Assembly (NCBI GenBank): GCA_903914955.1
Contig: CAIWRB010000242.1
Span: forward strand, 1-38,507
Source: an uncultured Chloroflexota bacterium
GTDB lineage: Bacteria > Chloroflexota > Anaerolineae > Anaerolineales > Villigracilaceae
Direction of reading: 5' to 3'
Length of the DNA stretch: 38,507 nucleotides
The notes beneath the pieces were generated by a model. It made no database searches. It was not told the DNA's origin and saw nothing but the letters and a program-made list of their open reading frames with translations. Shown piece by piece: positions 24,515 to 32,131 of this stretch. Position numbers and translations under genes: made by a program. Positions within the stretch are counted from its first letter, which is position 1; every line of letters begins with the position of its first letter.

Positions 24515-27115
24515 ATGCCTACCGATACCAGTATCGAAAATCAACTCAAAGATGCAGTGCAACTCTCTGACGCCAATTGGGCTGTTCTTGCCGAACGCGT
24601 TGGCAATGCCTGGCTGCTTCGCTCGATATATCATCTCAATAAGTTTTCACAGAATGAATTGATCACTTTGATGGGCAAGCCATCCATTGATACGTGGTTG
24701 TGCGGTGCACTGAGCGGTGGGCACAGCCGTTCAAGTTCCATCCCTGAAGAGAATAATCTCAATGCTGAACGTTTTTTCGCGTTTCCAATCCCTGGCACAT
24801 CCCAGATCATTTTGGCCGGAGCGGATAAACAAACTCCGATCGCCCAGCGTATTTGGAAATTAACTGCATCGCTTTTGTCAGGGCGTTCCACTGCTTCCAA
24901 TCAACTGTTTCTGCCTGACCTGCAATCTGGTCTAGCCTTCGACTTGCCCCTTGCTCTTGAGAAGGTTCTTGGCGCATTCGTGCAGGTCGTGACTTGTCAG
25001 GGGGGATGGCTGGCGATCCGTAGGGGAGAATCGCTTGATATTCAGGCTGAGTGGAATGTTCCAAAGGCCAAAGGGACATCCCTGTTGATTGACTCGAATC
25101 CTCTCCTCCGTCGGGTGAACCGTTCGTTGAAGGAAGTTCTCATCACTCGTGATCAGCCGAATTGGGACAATCTGCCATATGGTTCGCTCAAGTCCGGTAC
25201 GAATGTATGGATATGCCTGCCATTGGTGATTGGCCAGCGTTTAATTGGTGTTGTAACACTCTGGCGGCAGAAAGAATTCACCTCAACAGAATTAGGATTG
25301 CTTCATGAGTTGGTCGCGCGTATTCCGCCATCTGTCGAAGTGGTGGTCACATTCTCTGAAATGACTGCGCATCTTCGCCGTCTTGGTTTGCTGAATGATT
25401 TTGTTCTCACTGTTTCCTCTGCGCAAAATCTGGATCAGATCGCAAGACGTATGTTTGATTTACTTGCACGTGCTTTCAACACTGAATTGATTGCGCTTTT
25501 TCTCCGCTCAAGTGATGGGCGAATCCTGCGCGATTATCGCCTGTTTGAAGGCAAGATGAACGTTGTCAGCACTCCGCTCGCTGGGCACTCTGTCCAGCCG
25601 TATCTTTCAAAAGATGGGCGTGCACGGCTGATCGTGGATGCAGTTAATGAAGGTTTTGTTCCAATTCATAAAGAAGCGCGCTCCATGTTGATCGTTCCGC
25701 TTAAATATCGTGGCCAGGCAATTGGCGTATTGATCATTGAAAATTTGCGGGCCGAAGCCTTTACCCAATATGATGAGCATCTTATGGTAGTGATCACCAG
25801 CCATCTGGCAGGATTGATCGAATATACACGTCTGCGCGAAGAAGCCGAAGGACGGGCGCGTAGCCTGAGCCTGATCCACGAAGTGGTTCAGCAGGTGATT
25901 GGTTTGAACGATAAACAGGAAGTGGCGCATATTACCGCTGAATTGGTGGCGCAATATTTTAAGTATGAACTGGCTGCTATATTTCTATTTGACGAGGAAC
26001 ACAAATTCTTTATTCAAGGGATTGGTGGCACTCACGCCGATACAGTCAAACGTGCACTTGGTGGTGAGGAGTTTGTGGTGAGTGGAGGTGTTACAAGCCA
26101 TGTTTCTCAAACCGGTGCGAGCATAATGATCAACGACACCAATCTTGATGCTCTTTACAAACCGATCAAAGGCTGGGCGGCTCGTTCAGAAATTTGTGTT
26201 GCGTTGAAAGATGGGGATGCTATTTTAGGCATTATTGATGTCGAGAGCCGTGAACAGAATGCGTTTACGCATAATGACCTGATCGCGATGGAATCACTTG
26301 CGGGCATCCTTGCCTCGGTAATAACCAGCGCAAATCAATATCAGAAATTACAGGAATCCATCCGTCAATTGCGCTTGATCGAAGTTGAATTGAATGCGCG
26401 CATTGAAGCTCAGCGTTCGGCTGAAAACCGCCTCCTTCAAGCCGCTAAGCTTGCTGCGGTGGGTGAAATGGCCGCTGGTATTGCCCACGAATTGAATAAT
26501 CCTTTAACTGCGGTCACGGGTTTCTCTGAACTTATTTTGGATGAACTGCCTCAGGATTCTGTACATCGAAAGGACCTGGAAATGGTTTTGCATGAGGCGC
26601 GCCGCGCGGGTGACGTGGTTCGCCGTCTCCTTGATTTCTCGCGGCAAGGTGAACGAGTCCGCACCCAAGCCGACTTGAACGAAGTTGTCAGGGATGTAAT
26701 CGCGCTGACGAATCATCTAATCAAAACCAACGGAGTGACATTGTCGCTCGAATTGGACCAAACTCTTCCATGGGTTTTCATTGATAGCAACCAAATGAAA
26801 CAGGTACTTCTAAATTTGATTCATAATGCGCTACAAGCCATGCCAAATGGCGGCGATCTGCAGATTAATACGGGACTCGTCCAGCGTGATGATCGTAATT
26901 GGGCTGTTATGGAAGTCAGAGATAACGGCGTAGGAATTACACAAGCTGATCAAAACCGAATTTTCGAACCGTTCTTTACTACCAGAGGAGATCGCGGTGG
27001 AACCGGGTTGGGACTATCGGTCACGTTTGGTATCGTCACCGATCATGGCGGCATGATCGAAATTTCAAGTAAGCCGGAAAATGGCTCCATCTTTGCAGTC
27101 TGGCTGCCGATTTAA
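24515..27115 (+). CDS. Multi-GAF sensor histidine kinase
   Basis: 866 residues from ATG 24515. No membrane segment or signal is seen, so it is cytoplasmic. Three GAF-like domains can be traced at about 140-275, 290-440 and 452-612, then a coiled coil and a HisKA domain with the phosphorylated H658 in IAHELNNP, and an HATPase domain (N-box near 770, DNGVGI near 803, glycine-rich lid after it). GAF domains usually bind small ligands or chromophores; none can be assigned here. It is followed after 5 bases by a receiver-GAF-kinase gene, suggesting a phosphorelay. The upstream in-frame start at 24452 is rejected because the promoter-like TATAAT would lie inside it. Confidence 0.88.
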   Translation: MPTDTSIENQLKDAVQLSDANWAVLAERVGNAWLLRSIYHLNKFSQNELITLMGKPSIDTWLCGALSGGHSRSSSIPEENNLNAERFFAFPIPGTSQIILAGADKQTPIAQRIWKLTASLLSGRSTASNQLFLPDLQSGLAFDLPLALEKVLGAFVQVVTCQGGWLAIRRGESLDIQAEWNVPKAKGTSLLIDSNPLLRRVNRSLKEVLITRDQPNWDNLPYGSLKSGTNVWICLPLVIGQRLIGVVTLWRQKEFTSTELGLLHELVARIPPSVEVVVTFSEMTAHLRRLGLLNDFVLTVSSAQNLDQIARRMFDLLARAFNTELIALFLRSSDGRILRDYRLFEGKMNVVSTPLAGHSVQPYLSKDGRARLIVDAVNEGFVPIHKEARSMLIVPLKYRGQAIGVLIIENLRAEAFTQYDEHLMVVITSHLAGLIEYTRLREEAEGRARSLSLIHEVVQQVIGLNDKQEVAHITAELVAQYFKYELAAIFLFDEEHKFFIQGIGGTHADTVKRALGGEEFVVSGGVTSHVSQTGASIMINDTNLDALYKPIKGWAARSEICVALKDGDAILGIIDVESREQNAFTHNDLIAMESLAGILASVITSANQYQKLQESIRQLRLIEVELNARIEAQRSAENRLLQAAKLAAVGEMAAGIAHELNNPLTAVTGFSELILDELPQDSVHRKDLEMVLHEARRAGDVVRRLLDFSRQGERVRTQADLNEVVRDVIALTNHLIKTNGVTLSLELDQTLPWVFIDSNQMKQVLLNLIHNALQAMPNGGDLQINTGLVQRDDRNWAVMEVRDNGVGITQADQNRIFEPFFTTRGDRGGTGLGLSVTFGIVTDHGGMIEISSKPENGSIFAVWLPI

Positions 27116-27120
27116 TTATT

Positions 27121-28701
27121 ATGGAATCCCCTTTAATATTCGTGGTCGATGACGAGCCCGGTATTGCGCTGCTGTGCAAACGATTATTAACCCGCGCAGG
27201 ATTTCAAGTTGAAGTCCAAACCGATCCGCGACAAGCCATCGATTACCTCAAGGAAAATACGATCGATCTTTTGCTGGTTGATATTCGCATGCCTGGCGTG
27301 GATGGATTCGAAGTTATTCAACATGCTCAACGTTTGCAACCAGATGCGGCTATTCTCATCATGACCGGTCATGGTACCGTCGAGACGGCCATTCGTGCAC
27401 TCAGGCAGGGAGTTGACGGTCTTCTCCTTAAACCGTTTAGTCAGGGCAGCGAGTTGATTGACGCGATTAAATTAGCTATTGCAGATAGCCAGCAAAAGCA
27501 TGATGCCGCCCGTGTTAAGGCTTTACGCCCTCTTTTTTCAGTCACCGAATCTTTGCTTTCAGAAACACGACGCGAGCCGTTGCTTGGACTGATCACCAGT
27601 GCCATTTGCGAACATTTGCAATGCATGCACTCAGCTTGTTATCAGCAAAATAATGAGACGAAAAAATATTCGTTGTTGATCTCGCGCGGGAAAACCTTAT
27701 CACCAGAAATCCAGGATCTGATCGTAAATGCTGGAGAATCTGCCGCGCCATTGTTGATCAACGTCAACGGGCCAGGCGATTCGAAACAAAAATCGATTCT
27801 CTCGAATCTTGGGCTTGGTACTGCAATCCTGGTGCCGATTCTCCGCCCAAACTTACACATGGTATTATTCGCGGCCCGCGACAGGAATCTCTCACCATTT
27901 CACGAATCTGATTTGGAATTATTCCAGATCCTTGCGCGGCAGGCCGCTGTTGCCCTAGAAAATGCGCGCTTGTACGCCGAGCAAATGGATTACATTCGCA
28001 AGGTGGAGGATTCTCAAAAAGCTTTGCTTCAAGCAGAAAAGATGGCAGCGGCCGGCAGATTAAGTGCCTCCATTGCGCATGAGGTTAACAATCCATTGCA
28101 GGCTGTGCAAAATTGCCTTCATCTTGCAGGGCGTGAAGATCTGCCCGCAGAAAAACGCCAGGAATATTTTGATCTCGCCCGCACAGAACTTGAGCGATTA
28201 ATTCTTACCGTCCGCCGCATGTTGGATTTTTACCGGCCAGGCGCAGCAGCCCCCGAAAAAATTGACCTCGCTGAAATGCTGCAATATATTTTGAACTTAA
28301 TGTCAAAACAACTTTCAGAGTCCAACGTAAAAGTAAGTTTAGATATCATAGGAGAGGTTATGCCCATCGTAGCTGTTGGGAGTCAGCTCCAGCAGGTTTT
28401 TATCAATCTGATCCTGAATGCGGCTGATGCCATGCCTGCCGGCGGAAGTCTTCAAGTAAGCGCCTGTTCATTTGAAGAAGGTGTGGAGTTATTGTTTCAA
28501 GATCAAGGAAGAGGAATTCCAAAAGAACAGCAATCCAATATTTTCGAGCCCTTCTTCAGTACTAAGGATGGCGGAACAGGCTTGGGACTTACTGTAAGTT
28601 ACAATATAATTACTGCGCATGGAGGCGTTTTGGAGCTTCTTCCTAAACGGGGTCCTGGTGCCTGTTTCCGAATATTCTTGCCGCAAGGAGGAAAACAATG
28701 A
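27121..28701 (+). CDS. Hybrid protein: receiver, GAF and histidine kinase
   Basis: 526 residues. An N-terminal receiver (5-120) has the acidic pair D10/D11, the phosphoacceptor D54, a threonine in MTGHG and a lysine in LLLKPF. A GAF domain (about 145-290), HisKA with H320 in IAHEVNNP and HATPase (about 415-525) follow. This is a kinase whose activity may be set by phosphorylation of its own receiver. It sits between a multi-GAF kinase (5 bases upstream) and an OmpR-type regulator (four-base ATGA overlap), so all three are cotranscribed and probably form one pathway. Confidence 0.9.
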   Translation: MESPLIFVVDDEPGIALLCKRLLTRAGFQVEVQTDPRQAIDYLKENTIDLLLVDIRMPGVDGFEVIQHAQRLQPDAAILIMTGHGTVETAIRALRQGVDGLLLKPFSQGSELIDAIKLAIADSQQKHDAARVKALRPLFSVTESLLSETRREPLLGLITSAICEHLQCMHSACYQQNNETKKYSLLISRGKTLSPEIQDLIVNAGESAAPLLINVNGPGDSKQKSILSNLGLGTAILVPILRPNLHMVLFAARDRNLSPFHESDLELFQILARQAAVALENARLYAEQMDYIRKVEDSQKALLQAEKMAAAGRLSASIAHEVNNPLQAVQNCLHLAGREDLPAEKRQEYFDLARTELERLILTVRRMLDFYRPGAAAPEKIDLAEMLQYILNLMSKQLSESNVKVSLDIIGEVMPIVAVGSQLQQVFINLILNAADAMPAGGSLQVSACSFEEGVELLFQDQGRGIPKEQQSNIFEPFFSTKDGGTGLGLTVSYNIITAHGGVLELLPKRGPGACFRIFLPQGGKQ

Positions 28702-29429
28702 AACCTAACATTCTAGTGGTCGATGACGAAACCGTTGCGCGGCAATCCCTCTCAGACATTCTAAAATTGGAGGGGTTTGCAGTAACATCTGCGCCCAATG
28801 GGCAGGCAGCGGTTGAATATGTCCGCACGCATTCTGTAGATGTAATGATTGTGGACCTGAGAATGCCGGGTATGGACGGATTGGAAGTGGTCCAGGTTTT
28901 GAATCAACTCTCACCTGAAACCGAGGTGATCCTGCTCACGGCCTTTGGTTCCACCGAAACAGCCATTCAAGCTTTGCGTTTGCGCATCCATGATTATTTG
29001 TTAAAACCTTCCTCCCCGGCGCAGATCATTTCCAGCGTAAAAAAAGCACTGACGCATCGTGCTGCAAAAACACAACTGCGCAATACAGACGCTGATAATG
29101 TGGATGAGTCCATCGAGGTGGTAACTCTGAAGGATGGTACAGAGATTGATCTCTCACGCCGTCAGATAAAATATAAAAACAAGCTGGAGCATCTCACCCC
29201 GGCTGAAGGAAGGTTGCTTCGAATATTGATAAAGAACGAAGGCAAGGTTTTCTCGCATCGTGAATTGGTGTTGTTGGTTCAGGGATATGATACTTCCCAA
29301 CGTGAGGCGCCGGAGATTCTGCGTCCACTGGTAAGTCGTTTGCGACATAAACTTGAACAATTCCCATTGTTATCTGAGCAGGTAGTAAGTGTACGAGGGA
29401 CTGGTTATTTGTACGAAGGAAATAAATGA
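28698..29429 (+). CDS. Response regulator with OmpR-type winged-helix output
   Basis: 243 residues. The receiver (4-122) has D9/D10, phosphoacceptor D53, threonine in LLTAFGS and lysine in LLKPSS. The C-terminal winged-helix (about 145-240) begins LKDGTEIDLS and ends in VVSVRGTGYLY, typical of OmpR/PhoB DNA-binding domains. It is the likely transcriptional output of the two kinases before it. Its target genes cannot be inferred. Confidence 0.92.
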   Translation: MKPNILVVDDETVARQSLSDILKLEGFAVTSAPNGQAAVEYVRTHSVDVMIVDLRMPGMDGLEVVQVLNQLSPETEVILLTAFGSTETAIQALRLRIHDYLLKPSSPAQIISSVKKALTHRAAKTQLRNTDADNVDESIEVVTLKDGTEIDLSRRQIKYKNKLEHLTPAEGRLLRILIKNEGKVFSHRELVLLVQGYDTSQREAPEILRPLVSRLRHKLEQFPLLSEQVVSVRGTGYLYEGNK

Positions 29430-29430
29430 A

Positions 29431-29465
29431 TAAAAAAACGCACCCCATAATAAGGTGCGTTTTTC
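29431..29465. terminator. Bidirectional terminator between the response regulator and EamA genes
   Basis: A 7-bp stem (29438-29444 with 29454-29460) and 9-base loop are flanked by an A tract on the left and TTTT on the right, ending both convergent operons. Confidence 0.88.
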
Positions 29466-29475
29466 TTTGAAGGAA

Positions 29476-30423
29476 TTATTCGTAGGGACCGAAAATGTCT
29501 TTGGGCAAATCCGGTGCGCGGATCCATGAAAGCCAACCGGTGGTTTTGCTGTGGTTCGGAGCTGGGATATTTTCAAACATCACGAGAAGCAGGCTCAAGC
29601 CGAGTCCAATCGCGCCCAGCCATTGCAGCAGAGACAGGTTTTCGCCAAGCCAAATGTGACTAAAGAGGATCGCGATCAAAAGCTCGGCGAGTCCCAATAT
29701 GGCTGTTTGCATTCCGCCGATTTTTTTTACTCCCATAAATAAGGCAATCCGCGAGAAGACGGTTACAAAGGTCAATCCAAAGATTGGAAGCCAGGGCGTG
29801 CTGGTAACCGGCCAGGCACGGTCGAATATTAAATAAGCGGGTACTACCACTGCGCTCATGGAAAGCAGGGTATAGAGAGCAACGGTTGGCGCTGGAACTT
29901 CGTAGAGTACACGCTGGTTGATTGGCAAATGCATGGCGTACAGCAAAGCTGCTCCGATCATCAACAATACCCCAGTAGGGTCGGTTAAATTATCTTGAAT
30001 ACTCGTGAGAAGTAATACCGCAACCGTTGCAAGGAAGATACGGAAAAATGTAAGGCGGGTTGGGGGTTGATGATCTAGGATTAGCCAGAGTGCTACGAAA
30101 AATGGATAAAGCGAGTAAAGCAATTGCCCAACGCTTGCATGGAGTCTTGCAAGCGCAAGGTAGTAAAGCAGTGAGCCAAGTCCGTTGATTACGCCGGCCA
30201 GAATACAGCCGATCAGTCCTACGGGGAAGATGTAGAGATATTTTCGATAGAAAATGGCGATAACCAAAAATAATACGCAGGCCGCAATTCCGGTGCGTAA
30301 GGCCACAACCGCAAATGGTGAAAAGCCTTGCGTAATGGCGAGTTTTCCAAAAACGGGTGCGAAACCAAGAAAAAATGCTGCACTGAAAGCAGCCATAATT
30401 CCACCAGCTTGTTTGTTTGGCAA
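29476..30423 (-). CDS. EamA/DMT family transporter
   Basis: 315 residues with ten hydrophobic segments in two EamA repeats (about 9-140 and 150-285). The family includes exporters of amino acids such as threonine/homoserine (RhtA) and cysteine, and nucleotide-sugar or metabolite carriers. It is the last gene of the run, 38 bases after the threonine synthase-receiver gene, so an amino-acid role is attractive but inferred. The start is TTG at 30423; an ATG at 30396 with a weak GGTGGA is a possible alternative that would leave almost no residues before the first membrane segment. Confidence 0.88.
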   Translation of the reverse strand: MPNKQAGGIMAAFSAAFFLGFAPVFGKLAITQGFSPFAVVALRTGIAACVLFLVIAIFYRKYLYIFPVGLIGCILAGVINGLGSLLYYLALARLHASVGQLLYSLYPFFVALWLILDHQPPTRLTFFRIFLATVAVLLLTSIQDNLTDPTGVLLMIGAALLYAMHLPINQRVLYEVPAPTVALYTLLSMSAVVVPAYLIFDRAWPVTSTPWLPIFGLTFVTVFSRIALFMGVKKIGGMQTAILGLAELLIAILFSHIWLGENLSLLQWLGAIGLGLSLLLVMFENIPAPNHSKTTGWLSWIRAPDLPKDIFGPYE

Positions 30424-30461
30424 AGATACCAGCCTTTAAGGTCGTTTCTGTATGGAGGGCG

Positions 30462-32117
30462 TCACTCTATTAATGCTTTCACCTCTTCAAGAAATTCGTC
30501 ATTTAGAAAATCCCCTTTTTGCATAAGGGATTGGATCTGACCGCCAAGCCGGTTTTTCTCATCCGTTGTGAGTTCTTTTGCAGTCGCAACGATGACTGGA
30601 ATGGTTGCAGTTTCCTGTTTTGCGCGCAGCAATTCTATGACCGTGAAGCCGTCCATTTCCGGCATCATTAGGTCGAGGACGACAAGATCCGGCAATTCGC
30701 GTTGGATTAACTCAAGACCTTCCCTGCCGTTTGTTGCTTCGAGGATGGTGAAATTCCCTTGTGATTGTAATATGCGGCGGATGAGTCGGCGTGCTTCGTC
30801 GGTATCTTCCACAATAACAATTTTTGGGAATCGTTCAGGTGCAACTTGTGTCAAGGCTGCGAGTAAGCCTTCCTGTGGAGTCTCGTCTGGCGATGGGAAT
30901 TTCACATCATGTGACCAATTTTCGCCGAGAATGCTCGGGTCTGCCGACATGGTGTGGCCGGTGCAGTTTACTACAATGGTGTCGCTTGGTTTGATTATAC
31001 CCGCGCGAATTAGTTTGAATAACCCGGCGAAGGCAACGCCGGCGGCAGGCTCCGCTGATATCCCTTCCATCTTTGCCAAAACGTGCATTGCGCGGAATGC
31101 CTCCTCATCGCTTACACTTTCGAAGGAACCGTTTGTGCTGTTCACGTAGTCGCGTAGGAATTCGTATGCACGGCCAGGATCACCGGTTGCGAGCGTTTCG
31201 ATGCGTGTTTTTGGCGATGTGACTGGTTCCACCTTATCCAGTCCTTTTTTCCAACTATTCACCATTGGCGCGCAGCCTTCGGCTTGAATGGGGGCGAATG
31301 ATGGAATGTGGTTTACCCATCCCATTTGCTTCATTTCGCGGAAACCCTTGTAGACTCCGAGAGGACCCATTCCACCGCTGATCGCTTGCACATACCAATC
31401 GGGTGTTTTCCAGAGAGTTCCGTCAGTTGGTGTCCCTTGAACGGATGTTAGTTGTTCTGCGATTTCGAATGCGATAGTCTTCATTGCCTCAATTGAGGTG
31501 ATGGTACGAGCGCCCATGTCTTGATACAAGTTGCGTTGGCGGGCAAATTCAGAAGCGACCTGTTTACACTGATCGTATGAACCGGTGATCTTGATCACCT
31601 GACTTCCGTACAGAGCGATCTCGCGCATTTTTACGGCAGGTACCAGGCTTGTGACGAAAGCCCATAATTTCATCCCTGCGCGTGAAGCGTAGGCAGAATA
31701 TGAAATTGCCACATTTCCTGTTGAAGCCGCCACTATTTCGGTAATTCCCGCTTCTTTCAAAGCGGCGATCGTAACCGAAGCCTGTCGATCTTTGAAAGAA
31801 GAGGTCGGTCCCTGACGTTCATCTTTTATATATATATTGGGGCAACCCAGCATCAGCCCCAAATTAATCGCTCTTATGAGGGGCGTCCCTCCTTCGCCAA
31901 GTGATAAGCTTACGTTGGGTTCGCGTATTGGGAGCAGCTCATGATAGCGCCAGAGACTGGAAGAGCGATTTACCAGTTGAGATGGTAGTGTTTTACCAAT
32001 AATCTCATAATCGTACTCAGCTTCACGCCATTGACTGTTGCACTTTGGGCATGTCGTGGAGGCTGGGTGATAAGACGCGTTGTGACCGCAATCAAGGCAT
32101 TTGATGGTAAATGACAC
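30462..32117 (-). CDS. Threonine synthase-like PLP enzyme fused to a response-regulator receiver domain
   Basis: 551 residues. An N-terminal zinc-ribbon (C7, C10, C23, C26) precedes a fold-type II PLP domain (about 65-405): GEGGTPL (74-80), SSFKDR with the PLP lysine K109, ASTGNVA (131-137) and SGGMGPLG (247-254). This matches threonine synthase, which makes threonine from O-phosphohomoserine. After a linker (about 406-430) comes a complete receiver (432-551): D438, phosphoacceptor D482 in LDLMMPEMDG, T512 and K534. The frame is continuous through the join. The start is GTG at 32117 with GGAG about 10 bases upstream, 14 bases after the hybrid kinase gene. A different PLP lyase or deaminase of this fold is the alternative. 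Confidence 0.88.
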   Translation of the reverse strand: MSFTIKCLDCGHNASYHPASTTCPKCNSQWREAEYDYEIIGKTLPSQLVNRSSSLWRYHELLPIREPNVSLSLGEGGTPLIRAINLGLMLGCPNIYIKDERQGPTSSFKDRQASVTIAALKEAGITEIVAASTGNVAISYSAYASRAGMKLWAFVTSLVPAVKMREIALYGSQVIKITGSYDQCKQVASEFARQRNLYQDMGARTITSIEAMKTIAFEIAEQLTSVQGTPTDGTLWKTPDWYVQAISGGMGPLGVYKGFREMKQMGWVNHIPSFAPIQAEGCAPMVNSWKKGLDKVEPVTSPKTRIETLATGDPGRAYEFLRDYVNSTNGSFESVSDEEAFRAMHVLAKMEGISAEPAAGVAFAGLFKLIRAGIIKPSDTIVVNCTGHTMSADPSILGENWSHDVKFPSPDETPQEGLLAALTQVAPERFPKIVIVEDTDEARRLIRRILQSQGNFTILEATNGREGLELIQRELPDLVVLDLMMPEMDGFTVIELLRAKQETATIPVIVATAKELTTDEKNRLGGQIQSLMQKGDFLNDEFLEEVKALIE

Positions 32118-32131
32118 GATATAACAAGCTC

